From UBA6109 sp964506465 (lineage in GTDB: Bacteria > Desulfobacterota > Syntrophia > Syntrophales > UBA6109), in assembly GCA_964506465.1 (NCBI GenBank), contig CAZDLM010000004.1, forward strand, positions 35,462 through 99,461: DNA of 64,000 nt. The letters run 5' to 3'. The notes beneath the pieces were generated by a model that worked only from the letters and a program-made list of their open reading frames with translations, was not told the origin of the DNA and did no database searches. This document shows, in pieces, positions 26,581 to 34,764 of the stretch. Numbering within the stretch: the first letter of the stretch is position 1; every line of letters starts with the position of its first letter. Position numbers and translations under genes: made by a program.

Positions 26581-26862
26581 CTACCTTTCGTGGCGCAGGG
26601 CCGGATTGCCCGTCGATCCCGTCTGCGAAATCGCCCTCAGGGAGATTTGCGCCCGTCGGACCAGCTCCTCGTCGCAGGGATGCCCTTCCGCGTGCGGCCA
26701 TGCCGTCTCCGCCTCTTCGGCCAGGTCCTTCATGATCATCAGGAGAGTGAAGATGGCGAGCGCGAGCAGAAGGTGAACAAACAAATCCAACATGGAGCCG
26801 GTTGCCGGTCCCAGAATCCACAACGTTAACAGCATGGCGGCAAGAGTCCACAAAACCGCCAT
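26581..26862 (-). CDS. lmo0937-like small membrane protein with extended tail
   Basis: From ATG 26862 this gives 93 residues. The first ~47 (LWTLAAMLLTLWILGPATG, then LDLFVHLLLALAIFTLL) match the lmo0937 family of two-helix small membrane proteins; the usual family length is about 50 residues. The remaining ~45 residues form a soluble tail with DEELVRRAQISLRAISQTG. A longer frame of 272 residues continues upstream, but that extension is Arg-rich and unlike a protein, so I reject it. The ribosome site is weak. It lies eight bases from the response regulator gene at 26573, suggesting one operon. Confidence 0.6.
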   Translation of the reverse strand: MAVLWTLAAMLLTLWILGPATGSMLDLFVHLLLALAIFTLLMIMKDLAEEAETAWPHAEGHPCDEELVRRAQISLRAISQTGSTGNPALRHER

Positions 26863-27118
26863 CGATCCCCGGCTGCTTCCGGCGCCTCCGTCGGGTTGAG
26901 CCGGCTTTTCCGGACGGCAGCGGAGAGCGTCTCCAGCCGCATCCGGAGTCGCCCTGCCCGCCGGCAACTCGGCTCCATGATTGTCCTGAGACAACCTGTC
27001 AAATCCCCTCACGGCGTCATCTCTGCGATCCGGCGACTCCGCTGCCTTGGACGGTCGTCTTCCGTTGAATCGGCCGAGCTTCCGGATCCTTGGCCGGTAG
27101 GGCGTTCCCACTATGGCG

Positions 27119-27313
27119 TCATCGGGGCAGAACATGGCTTCCCTTTCCGCCGGACAATCCCGTCCGGTCGCCCGGCGGCGTCTCCAGGAGATGGAGGATA
27201 TTCGCCGGCTTGTGTTCCAACTGGTTTGCGCCGCCCCGCAGGTATTTCCCCAGACGCGCCTGAATGCGGGCCTGCATTTCTTCCCACCTCTGATTGCTCT
27301 CTTCGTGATCCAT
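27119..27313 (-). CDS. small hypothetical protein (64 residues)
   Basis: The ATG at 27313 is preceded by a strong ribosome site (CAGGAGGGAAAAG). The product begins MDHEESNQRWEEMQARIQ, an amphipathic charged helix, and continues with KYLRGGANQLEHKPANILHL and a Gly/Ser-rich tail. No signal peptide or membrane segment is visible and I recognise no family. It is upstream of the small membrane gene and the response regulator on the same strand, a setting resembling small stress-protein clusters, but that is inference. Confidence 0.5.
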   Translation of the reverse strand: MDHEESNQRWEEMQARIQARLGKYLRGGANQLEHKPANILHLLETPPGDRTGLSGGKGSHVLPR

Positions 27314-27667
27314 CTTTTCCCTCCTGTCTCGAATCGGCTCATGCGGGGCAAACGCATCATGCCCTTCGACTCCTGAATACCCGATTGGGCCGTCCCCAAC
27401 CATCGGGGATACCCTGATTTCCCTCTTCGATAAGTCTCATCGCTCCGCAGAACCCGCCGCCGGGGCCCGCGACAGACACGAGAGTCATTTGCCGGTTCCC
27501 CGGCCTGTTCATCTTTTCCCTGAGAAGAAAATAAGACATTTCGTTCTTCGGATTAAGACCGTCCCCTATGGATAATAATCCAGGAAAATGCAGAACTTGT
27601 TCCATCAGAGCGGACCTCTCGGTCCGGTTCCGAACTGACGCTTTTTTCATCGATGAGGAGTGTTCGA
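27314..27667. other. gene-free divergent region before gspG
   Basis: No gene is seen between the small minus-strand gene and gspG. It should hold the divergent promoters of both units; no clear boxes are seen. The last part includes the gspG ribosome site GAGGAG. Confidence 0.5.
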
Positions 27668-28099
27668 ATGAGCGAACGCACGATCGCCCGGAAAAACGGG
27701 CACAACGGCTTCACGCTGGTGGAGATGCTGATCGTCATGGTGATTCTCGCCCTGATCGCCGCCCTTGTCGGACCGCGCCTCTTTCCGAAGCTCGGCAAGG
27801 GCAAACAGTCCGCCGCGAAGGCGCAGATCGAACTTCTCGGACAGGCGTTGGATCATTTCCGGCTCGATACCGGACGCTATCCTTCCCAACAGGAAGGCCT
27901 GAACGCCCTCGCGGCCAACCCCGGTATTGACCGGTGGGACGGGCCGTATCTGAAGAAGGACATGCCCAACGATCCGTGGGGGAAGGCCTATCGCTACGAG
28001 TTCCCCGGCAAACACGGAGAATACGATCTGTACAGCTACGGCAGGGACGGATCCGCCGGCGGCGAAGGCGAAGATGAGGATGTCCTGAGCTGGAAATAA
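27668..28099 (+). CDS. gspG: type II secretion system major pseudopilin GspG
   Basis: GspG is the main subunit of the periplasmic pseudopilus. The 143-residue precursor has the prepilin cleavage site G|FTLVEM (HNGFTLVEM), the Glu at +5, a hydrophobic helix, and the GspG-specific C-terminal sequence (YPSQQEGLNALA, WDGPYLKKDMPNDPWG, YDLYSYGRDG). ATG 27668 is chosen over ATG 27653 because GAGGAG lies eight bases before it. gspD follows after nine bases. The other pseudopilin genes lie 16-20 kb away on the other strand. Confidence 0.95.
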   Translation: MSERTIARKNGHNGFTLVEMLIVMVILALIAALVGPRLFPKLGKGKQSAAKAQIELLGQALDHFRLDTGRYPSQQEGLNALAANPGIDRWDGPYLKKDMPNDPWGKAYRYEFPGKHGEYDLYSYGRDGSAGGEGEDEDVLSWK

Positions 28100-28108
28100 G
28101 GAGGAACT

Positions 28109-30196
28109 TTGTTCAACCGCACATTGCCTACGATGCTGTTCGCAGCCTGGGTTTCCATCGCCGGCATAACGGGCCCGTTCGCGCCGTTCCACGGCTGGGG
28201 GGTCTGCTTGGCGCAGGCACCCGCGGCGACTCCCGGCCCGGCAGGGGAACCGGGGCGGAATCAGGATCTCTTTCCGTCCTCCGAAGCTCGTCAGCCGTCA
28301 GCGGCGCCATCCGGTTCCGTTCGTACGTCGTCGCCGCTCCCGATCCCGGGCGCCCCGGCGGCGGAATCGAAACCGGTGCAGCCCCCTGCCCCGTCTCAAG
28401 GAACTCCTCAGCCGTCAGCGGCGCCAGCCGGTTCCGTTCGCACGCAGGCGGCGGCCGTCCCGGCGCAGCGCGGTGGACTATTCAACCTGAACTTCGACGA
28501 CGCCGACGTCTACACGATCATCCAGACCATCTTCGGCGAGGTCCTGAAGGCCAATTACGTGGTCGATCCCCGCGTCAAGGGTCGAGTGACGTTCCGCGCC
28601 GTCGCGCCGGTTCCCGCTTCGAGCGTTCTTCCGCTCATGGAAGTGATCCTGCGGCTCAACGGCATCGGCATCGTCAAGGACGGTGATCTTTACCGGATCG
28701 TCCCGATCAGCGACATTTCAAAAGAACCGTCGCCCGTGAGCTTCGGACGGGACCCCGCGAAGATCGAAACCAAGGGGACCGCCCTCCTCCAGGTGGTGCC
28801 GATTCTGCATATTCCCTCCGCGGAAGTCCTCAAGCTGATCACGCCCTTCGCGTCGACCAATGCCGTTCTCATCGACGTGCCGAAAGGCAACCAGGTGATC
28901 CTCGTGGACACCGACGCCAACATCAAACGCATGCTGAGCCTCATCGCGCTGTTCGACAACGATACGGTCAAACAGAAGAAGCCGCAGGTCTTCGTCTACA
29001 AGGTCCAGAACAGCAAGGCGAAGGACATCGCCAACCTGCTGCAGCAGGTCTTCATGGGAAAGAGCGGAACGGGGGAGCAGGCGTCGTCATCGGCGAAGAC
29101 GTCCACCGGCAATCCCGCCGGTTCGGGGGCGACGCCTCCCGGCACGGCCGGCGCCTCCCCATCCCAGGTTTCCGTGATCTCCGCCGGTTCGGAGGCGCGC
29201 GTCGCCGAATTCACGAAGATCATCTCCGACGACATCACCAATACCGTCGTCGTCATGTCCACGCCGGAGGATTATGCCGCCATCACGAAGGTCATCGAGC
29301 AGATCGACATCGTTCCGAGACAGGTGATCATCGAGGGCATGATCGCGTCCATCCAGCTCACCGACAATCTTAAGTTCGGCCTGGCGGCGTTGTTCAAGGG
29401 CGGAATCTCCGGCTTCAACACCAGCGCCGGCATCAATCCAGGCACCCTGACGGCGACGAATCCCGCGGCGCTCACGCAGGCGGGGTTCACCTTTCTCGCG
29501 ACCGACGCGGCCGGGACCGTCCGGTCCCTGATCACGGGCCTCGTCAGCGATTCGAAGGCCAAGGTGCTTGCGTCCCCGCACATCCTCGTCTCGGACAACC
29601 GCGATGCGAAGATCCAGGTGGGACAGCAGATCCCCCTCCTCTCGTCGGAAACCTACGGGGCCATCGGGGTCTCGCCCCAGCGGAACTATCAGTATCGGGA
29701 CATCGGCATCATCCTGAAAGTCAAACCGCGGATCAACGAAGGCGGCCTCGTCTCCCTGGAGCTCTACCAGGAGATCTCCACCTTCGAGAAGGTCAACCTC
29801 GGGGGAACGGACCAGCTTCTTCTGAACAAGACCGACGCTTCCACCAATCTCGTCGTACAGGACGGCCAGACGATCATCATCGGCGGCCTCATCCGCGAGG
29901 ACATCACCAACACCAGTTCAGGTGTGCCCTTCCTCTCCAAGATACCGCTCATCGGCTGGCTCTTCGGCGGTTTCGAGGACGACAAGAAGAGAAATGAAAT
30001 CATCATCCTGCTGACTCCGAACGTCATCAAGAACCAGCAGGATGCGAAAAACCTGTCGCGGGACTATATCGACAGCATGTCCGAGGCCAGCGAGGGCCGC
30101 ATCAGGATGGAAGAGCTCCTCCGGGTGAAACGAAAGCCGCCGGAGGAAGAAAGGCCGTCCGGAACACCTGGAAATATCTATAACGACGCGCCGTGA
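28109..30196 (+). CDS. gspD: type II secretion system secretin GspD
   Basis: GspD forms the outer-membrane channel of the type II secretion system. The 695-residue precursor starts at TTG 28109 behind GGAGG and has a signal peptide ending near CLAQA. A Pro/Ser/Ala-rich linker with a 12-residue repeat precedes the N0-N3 domains (NLNFDDADVYTIIQTI begins N0); the C-terminal secretin domain has ILVSDNRDAKIQVGQQIPLL and VPFLSKIPLIGWLFGG. The linker repeat (DNA copies at about 28292-28324 and 28409-28441) is unusual and probably varies between strains. It is the last recognised T2SS gene on this side. Confidence 0.95.
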   Translation: MFNRTLPTMLFAAWVSIAGITGPFAPFHGWGVCLAQAPAATPGPAGEPGRNQDLFPSSEARQPSAAPSGSVRTSSPLPIPGAPAAESKPVQPPAPSQGTPQPSAAPAGSVRTQAAAVPAQRGGLFNLNFDDADVYTIIQTIFGEVLKANYVVDPRVKGRVTFRAVAPVPASSVLPLMEVILRLNGIGIVKDGDLYRIVPISDISKEPSPVSFGRDPAKIETKGTALLQVVPILHIPSAEVLKLITPFASTNAVLIDVPKGNQVILVDTDANIKRMLSLIALFDNDTVKQKKPQVFVYKVQNSKAKDIANLLQQVFMGKSGTGEQASSSAKTSTGNPAGSGATPPGTAGASPSQVSVISAGSEARVAEFTKIISDDITNTVVVMSTPEDYAAITKVIEQIDIVPRQVIIEGMIASIQLTDNLKFGLAALFKGGISGFNTSAGINPGTLTATNPAALTQAGFTFLATDAAGTVRSLITGLVSDSKAKVLASPHILVSDNRDAKIQVGQQIPLLSSETYGAIGVSPQRNYQYRDIGIILKVKPRINEGGLVSLELYQEISTFEKVNLGGTDQLLLNKTDASTNLVVQDGQTIIIGGLIREDITNTSSGVPFLSKIPLIGWLFGGFEDDKKRNEIIILLTPNVIKNQQDAKNLSRDYIDSMSEASEGRIRMEELLRVKRKPPEEERPSGTPGNIYNDAP

Positions 30197-30527
30197 TCGC
30201 GGGCTCTTGAAACCCTCCCGACAGGGCTCCGCAGGCCGTCGGGACGGAACGCTTTTGCCGCATTCTTCAACCGCTGACCGGCGCAGCAGGCATTTCCTGC
30301 CTGTTGCCAGGCGCATGCCTGCGTCGTCGGGCGCCTCCCCATTCCATAAATCATTGAATATTCGGATGTTATCAAGACTTGCCGAACGCGTGTCTTCATG
30401 GCACGCCCCTTGCTGTCATTCAGCCGCAGACGGGAAGGAAGCGGTGAAACCCGCCCTCGGCAAAAAGGACATTCGCAATGTCCATTTATCCGTTGAATTT
30501 TACGATGAACAGGAGTACGAACGAGTC
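30197..30527. other. gene-free region after gspD
   Basis: About 330 bases between gspD and a lipoprotein gene. I see no gene, clear terminator or promoter. It is less GC-rich in the last part (near 30480-30510). Confidence 0.45.
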
Positions 30528-30935
30528 ATGAAATGCGTGCGACTTCAATCCGGAGTGCTGCCATTTCTCGTATCGATGCCAATCCTTTTCATCCTTGCCG
30601 GCTGCATGGGTGAACTGGCCTGCCGTCACCAGGCGCTGGAACATGCATCTCTGGGCGTCGAAAAGAACCTCGAAACGCGCATCTCCATCTACAAGGTCAA
30701 TCACCCCACCTGGGACGCCCACGCCCAGGCGCAGGTAAAGATCGACGGCAAGTGGAAGTGGATGACGGAATGGTACGGATACGTCTTCATCAAGGACGAG
30801 CCGTCCTACGAACCGGCGGGATACGTCCTCTTCTATTCCATCCCGGAATACCTCGAAGTCCTGAAGAAGGGCTCCTACGCAACGGGCGAAGGTCCCGGGG
30901 AGAGCGGGAGCAGGGCCGTAGCCGCCACCCCGTAG
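30528..30935 (+). CDS. small hypothetical lipoprotein
   Basis: The 135-residue product begins MKCVRLQSGVLPF and has a lipobox LAGC (Cys at about residue 25), so it should be an acylated envelope protein. The mature part carries several Cys/Trp/Tyr residues (WKWMTEWYGYVFIKDEPSYEP) and a Gly/Ser-rich end. I recognise no family. The chosen ATG is the one directly before the basic-hydrophobic signal; the upstream open frame has no signal. It is the first gene after the T2SS pair and may belong to the following envelope block. Confidence 0.65.
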   Translation: MKCVRLQSGVLPFLVSMPILFILAGCMGELACRHQALEHASLGVEKNLETRISIYKVNHPTWDAHAQAQVKIDGKWKWMTEWYGYVFIKDEPSYEPAGYVLFYSIPEYLEVLKKGSYATGEGPGESGSRAVAATP

Positions 30936-31293
30936 ATTCCTTCCCCCTGAAGGCGATTCCCGCCGCCGGTTCTTCGTTCGCCTGTTTCATCCCATCAGGC
31001 ATCTGCCCCGAAACACACCTCCGCTCTTGAAAGAACACCGCCCTCGCAGCGGCGGAGGTCCCATAGGTCCGCCTGCAAGGGGGAAATACCCGCCTGCCGC
31101 GCCTTTGCGATGTCTCCGTTCTCAAAGCCCCCTCGGCACCCCATGAACCCCGCCTGCCTCCGCGGAAGGGGCCGCCGTCTCCTGCGCCTCCCGTCACCAC
31201 GCTGTAAGGCTTTTTGAGGCCGGAAATCAGGGGAATCCTGATTGTCCCTGCCCTCGAAAGCCTGTATTCGTGGAGTCACATGGAGGGAGAAGA
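30936..31293. other. gene-free region before the copper-type gene block
   Basis: About 360 bases without a recognisable gene. It should contain the promoter of the plus-strand block that starts at 31294, but no clear boxes are seen. Confidence 0.45.
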
Positions 31294-31752
31294 ATGAGGA
31301 GACGCATCATCCGTCCGTTGCTCTGCCGCGCCGCGATGGTTGCCGCCGCGGTCCTGGTGCTCGCCGCCTTGCCGGGAAATCCCGCAAAGGCCTCTTCCGC
31401 CGAAGCGTCGTCATCAACCGCCGCAATGACGCCGCCGGGCGCCGACTCCACGGAAAGCCGGATCCAGAGGCTTCACGACAAGCTCAGGGTTACGCCGGAG
31501 CAGGAACCCCTGTGGCGCGGGGTGGCGCAGGTGATGCGCGACAACGCGTCGAAGATGGCATCCCTCGTCGTCAGGATAAAGTCCGCGCCGGCGGGGAGCA
31601 GGAATCCCGTCGACGATATCAAGGCTTACGGGGAAATCGCCGCGGCACACGCCGACGGCATTCAGTCGTTCATCCCGGTCTTCGAGGCGTTCTACGCCAG
31701 TTTGTCGGACGAGCAGAAGAAGATCGTCGAACGCGAGGATATGAAATTCTAA
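31294..31752 (+). CDS. Spy/CpxP-like periplasmic protein
   Basis: The 152-residue protein has a signal peptide (basic RRRIIRP, hydrophobic core, cleavage near AKA) and a helical mature part with LRVTPEQEPLWRGVAQVMRDN, the LTxxQ-like pattern of the Spy/CpxP family. These proteins are ATP-independent chaperones or metal/envelope-stress sensors. GGAG precedes the ATG at 31294. It opens a plus-strand block with NosL, ABC, Cus and TlpA genes, which fits an envelope metal-stress role by context. Confidence 0.75.
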   Translation: MRRRIIRPLLCRAAMVAAAVLVLAALPGNPAKASSAEASSSTAAMTPPGADSTESRIQRLHDKLRVTPEQEPLWRGVAQVMRDNASKMASLVVRIKSAPAGSRNPVDDIKAYGEIAAAHADGIQSFIPVFEAFYASLSDEQKKIVEREDMKF

Positions 31753-31776
31753 CCGGGTGGTCCGGATTTCAGCGCG

Positions 31777-32115
31777 ATGAAGACACTTCATTCCATACCG
31801 GCCGCGGTCGCACTGCTTTTCATCCTCTGCGCGCCGTTCAGTTCCCTGCCGATCTGCAATTCATCGGCGCACGGCGGTCTTGTGTGCTATTGCTGTTCAG
31901 CCGAGCATGGGAAGTGTCCTCGGATTAGCTGCTCCTGCCCCGGCTGCAACGCGACCTCCGGGGTGGAGACGGCCCCCCGCTGGTCTCCGGAGATGATTCT
32001 CGATTCCATTTACGCGATCCGTTACGCCCATCCCGTTTCTTATGAGGCGGTTTCTTTCCCTGCTCCGGGAGCGGTCTACATCGAGGTCCCCGTCAAGCCG
32101 CCCAACCCCACCTGA
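31777..32115 (+). CDS. exported cysteine-rich small protein
   Basis: The 112-residue product has an N-terminal hydrophobic segment (VALLFILCAPF) and a mature part with eight cysteines between residues 27 and 57 (C27, C37, C39, C40, C47, C52, C54, C57), in CYCCSAEHGKCP and SCSCPGC. The pattern resembles metal-binding clusters, for example copper(I) sites. The C-terminal half (about residues 65-112) has no Cys and ends with PVKPPNPT. I recognise no family. It lies 24 bases after the Spy-like gene and before two NosL genes, so it may be a periplasmic copper-binding protein. Confidence 0.7.
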   Translation: MKTLHSIPAAVALLFILCAPFSSLPICNSSAHGGLVCYCCSAEHGKCPRISCSCPGCNATSGVETAPRWSPEMILDSIYAIRYAHPVSYEAVSFPAPGAVYIEVPVKPPNPT

Positions 32116-32224
32116 AGAACCGAACGGCCCCAGACCAAGCCATGTGCGTTGCCGTCCGGCCTTGCAGGATAACCTGCATGCCGCGCGGACGAACGGTATC
32201 GACGACGATACGAAAGGATAAGCC

Positions 32225-32785
32225 ATGAAAAGAATGCTCTTGATTTGCCTCTGCGCCCTCTTCTTCCTGCCGGCGGCAAGCGCCCTTTGGGCGCAGGACT
32301 CTGATGTGAAGGAAATACCCGCCTGCAAGTATTGCGGGATGAACCGCGAGATGTTCGCCCACAGCCGGATGCTGATCGCATACGACGACGGGACCAACGT
32401 GGGAACCTGCAGCCTGCACTGCTTGGCCGTCGATCTCGCCCTCAACCTGGACAAGACGCCGAAGGCGATCCGCGTGGGGGACTTCAGCCGGAAGACGCTG
32501 GCCGATGCCGAGGCGGCCTTCTGGGTCATCGGGGGAAACAAACCCGGCGTCATGACGAAGACTGCGAAGTGGGCCTTCGCGAACAAGGCCGATGCGGAGA
32601 AGTTTCTTCTGGAAAACGGCGGCCGTCTTGCCTCATTCGACGAGGCCCTTGAAGCGGCTTACAAGGACATGGCCGACGACACCAAGATGATCCGCGAGCG
32701 TCGGAAAATGAAAAAGATGAAGATGATGGAACACAAGTCCATGGATCAGAAACCCATGGAACATGGGCATATGGAGCATAAGTAA
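32225..32785 (+). CDS. NosL-like copper-binding protein with Met/His tail
   Basis: This 186-residue exported protein has a signal peptide (cleavage near LWAQD) and a NosL-type core: ACKYCGMNREMFAHSRMLI with Cys34, Cys37 and Met39, then GTCSLHCLAVDLAL. NosL binds Cu(I) and delivers it to nitrous oxide reductase in denitrifiers. The last ~34 residues are rich in Met, His and Lys (MKMMEHK, MEHGHMEHK), which suggests extra copper binding. No nosZ is in the window, so the target must be another protein. Confidence 0.88.
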   Translation: MKRMLLICLCALFFLPAASALWAQDSDVKEIPACKYCGMNREMFAHSRMLIAYDDGTNVGTCSLHCLAVDLALNLDKTPKAIRVGDFSRKTLADAEAAFWVIGGNKPGVMTKTAKWAFANKADAEKFLLENGGRLASFDEALEAAYKDMADDTKMIRERRKMKKMKMMEHKSMDQKPMEHGHMEHK

Positions 32786-32786
32786 G

Positions 32787-33296
32787 ATGAGGACGGCAAG
32801 CGGACGGCGGTGGAAGGGCTTCGCGGCGGGTCTGGCGTTGTTTCTGGCCGGGGCCCTTCTGCCGGTTTTTTCTTCCTTCGCCGCCGGGCAGGAGCCTCCG
32901 AAGCCGGCGGCGAAGGACAAGTGCCCCGTATGCGGCATGTTTGTCGCCAAGTATCCCGACTGGGTCATGGCGGTCTCCTTCAAGGACGGCTCCCATGCCT
33001 TCTTCGACGGGGCGAAAGACCTGTTCAAGTATCTGCTGGACATGAAGCGATACGACCCCCGGCGGAAAGCGGAAGACATCCGCGCCGTCCTCGTGAAGGA
33101 CTATTACCGGCTTTCATGGGTGCGCGCGCAGGACGCCTGGTATGTGACCGGAAGCGACGTGTACGGCCCCATGGGCAGGGAGCTGATCCCCATGGAGAAA
33201 GAAGCCGACGCCCGGGAGTTCCTGAAAGACCACAAGGGCACCGGGATTCTCCGGTTCGGCGACGTGACGAAGGAGCTTGTGAGGAGCCTTGATTAG
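32787..33296 (+). CDS. second NosL-like copper-binding protein
   Basis: The 169-residue exported protein has a signal peptide (cleavage near FAAG) and the NosL motif CPVCGMFVAKYPDW (Cys46, Cys49, Met51), followed by HAFFDGAKDLFKYLL and YVTGSDVYGPMG. It is much closer to classical NosL than the preceding gene. ATG 32787 begins right after the preceding stop. Its stop overlaps the TTG start of the next gene. Two different NosL proteins in tandem suggest handover of Cu(I) between carriers, an inference. Confidence 0.9.
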   Translation: MRTASGRRWKGFAAGLALFLAGALLPVFSSFAAGQEPPKPAAKDKCPVCGMFVAKYPDWVMAVSFKDGSHAFFDGAKDLFKYLLDMKRYDPRRKAEDIRAVLVKDYYRLSWVRAQDAWYVTGSDVYGPMGRELIPMEKEADAREFLKDHKGTGILRFGDVTKELVRSLD

Positions 33297-33642
33297 AAGA
33301 CGTTCCGATCAGACGGGCAGGGTCCGGTTGCCGCACCGGAAATCGAGCCTTGCCCTGCTTTTCCTGGGCGCCGGGGCGCTGCTCCTCGGCGCGATGTTCG
33401 TCCACGCCGGCCTGCAGCGCCGGGCGGATGTCCCTTTGATCGAGACTTCGGCCGGGATGGTCGGAAAACTGGAGTTGACCGACCTGTGCCTCTTCACGGA
33501 GGCGCGCTACGCCCGCCACCCCTCCCAGGCGGATCTCCACTCGGCCTTTCAGGATCACCCCGTCGCACTGGAGCATTTTCCGACGGGCTCCATGGGAGAC
33601 GCCCCTTCGGGTCTGCGGAGGCTTCATGCCGCACTGGATTGA
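33289..33642 (+). CDS. hypothetical protein with one membrane anchor
   Basis: Translation starts at TTG 33289 behind GAGGAG and overlaps the NosL stop. The 117-residue product has a basic N-terminus, one membrane helix (LALLFLGAGALLLGAMFV) and a periplasmic part with LELTDLCLFTEARYARHPSQ and FQDHPVALEHFPTG. I do not recognise the family. Its position between NosL and the ABC permease, with overlaps on both sides, makes it part of the same machine. Confidence 0.7.
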   Translation: MIRRRSDQTGRVRLPHRKSSLALLFLGAGALLLGAMFVHAGLQRRADVPLIETSAGMVGKLELTDLCLFTEARYARHPSQADLHSAFQDHPVALEHFPTGSMGDAPSGLRRLHAALD

Positions 33643-34762
33643 AAAGTACCGGAACATCCTGGATTTCACCCTCTCATCGCTGATGCGGAGGAAGGGCAAG
33701 AATTTCAGTCTCTTCGCCGTCTACACCCTCGTGGTGTTCCTGCTGGGGTCCGCCCTTTTTCTCACGCAGGCGATGAAGCGGGAGGCCTCGCTGATACTGA
33801 AAAACGCGCCGGAGATGGTCGTCCAGCGTCTGCTGGCGGGGCGGTACGAACCCATCCCGGCGGTCTATGCGGAAAAGATACGGGAGATACGGGGCGTCAT
33901 CTCCGCCGGCCCGCGGCTTTGGGGCTACTACTATGACCCCGCCGCCGGCGCCAATTATACGCTGCTCGTCCCCCGGGAAGAGGCCCCTTCCGGCGACAAA
34001 ATCGTCATCGGCGGCGGAATCTCCAGAAGCCGGATGATCTACGGGGGAGACATCGTCTCTTTCCGCGGATCGGACGGCATCAACCGGAACTTCACCGTGG
34101 CGGGCGAACTGTCCCATGAATCGGAGCTGGTCTCAGCGGATCTGATCCTGATGTCGGAGGCCGGTTTCCGGGACCTTTTCGGCTTTCCGGCCGGCCAGGC
34201 GACCGATATCGTCGTCTCCGTGAGGAATCCGAAGGAACTGTTCACCATCGCAAAGAAAGTAGCGGAGATCCTCCCGGATACCCGGCCGATCCTCCGGGAC
34301 GAGATGGCGCGGACCTATGATTCCGTTTTCGACTGGAGGGGAGGCATCGTGATCGTCCTCGTCCTGATGACGCTCTTGGCCTTCGTCATTCTCGCCTGGG
34401 AAAAGGCGTCGGGGCTCAGCGCCGACGAAAAGCGGGAGATCGGCATCCTGAAGGCGGTCGGCTGGGAGACTGCGGATGTAATCGCGGTCAAGGCCTGCGA
34501 GGGGATCGTCGTGTCCTTCTTCTCCTTCTCGACGGGACTCCTGGCCGCCTACGCCCACGTCTTCTTCTTCTCGGCCATGCTGTTCGCGCCGGCCTTGAAG
34601 GGCTGGTCGGTGCTCTACCCCGACTTCCGGATTACGCCCTTCATCGACCCCTATCAGGTGGCCGTCCTGTTCTTCCTGACGGTGGTTCCCTACACGGCCG
34701 CAACCGTCGTGCCCTCCTGGAGGGCCGCCATCATAGATCCCGACTCGGTGATGAGGTCATAA
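33626..34762 (+). CDS. ABC transporter permease, FtsX/MacB type
   Basis: The 378-residue protein has a membrane helix near residues 28-48, a long periplasmic region (about 50-235) and three C-terminal membrane helices, the FtsX/MacB-like layout. The cytoplasmic loop KREIGILKAVGWETADVI is typical of the FtsX domain. Transporters of this group do not move small solutes through a channel but use ATP to drive envelope proteins or extract substrates from the membrane or periplasm. The partner ATPase gene starts two bases after this stop. Confidence 0.92.
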   Translation: MPHWIEKYRNILDFTLSSLMRRKGKNFSLFAVYTLVVFLLGSALFLTQAMKREASLILKNAPEMVVQRLLAGRYEPIPAVYAEKIREIRGVISAGPRLWGYYYDPAAGANYTLLVPREEAPSGDKIVIGGGISRSRMIYGGDIVSFRGSDGINRNFTVAGELSHESELVSADLILMSEAGFRDLFGFPAGQATDIVVSVRNPKELFTIAKKVAEILPDTRPILRDEMARTYDSVFDWRGGIVIVLVLMTLLAFVILAWEKASGLSADEKREIGILKAVGWETADVIAVKACEGIVVSFFSFSTGLLAAYAHVFFFSAMLFAPALKGWSVLYPDFRITPFIDPYQVAVLFFLTVVPYTAATVVPSWRAAIIDPDSVMRS

Positions 34763-34764
34763 AA

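Noticed and set aside
26863..27399. N-terminal extension of the small membrane gene to 272 residues
   Set aside because: The extension is Arg/Gly/Ser-rich, overlaps the better supported 64-residue gene in another frame, and has no ribosome site; only the lmo0937-like part is credible.
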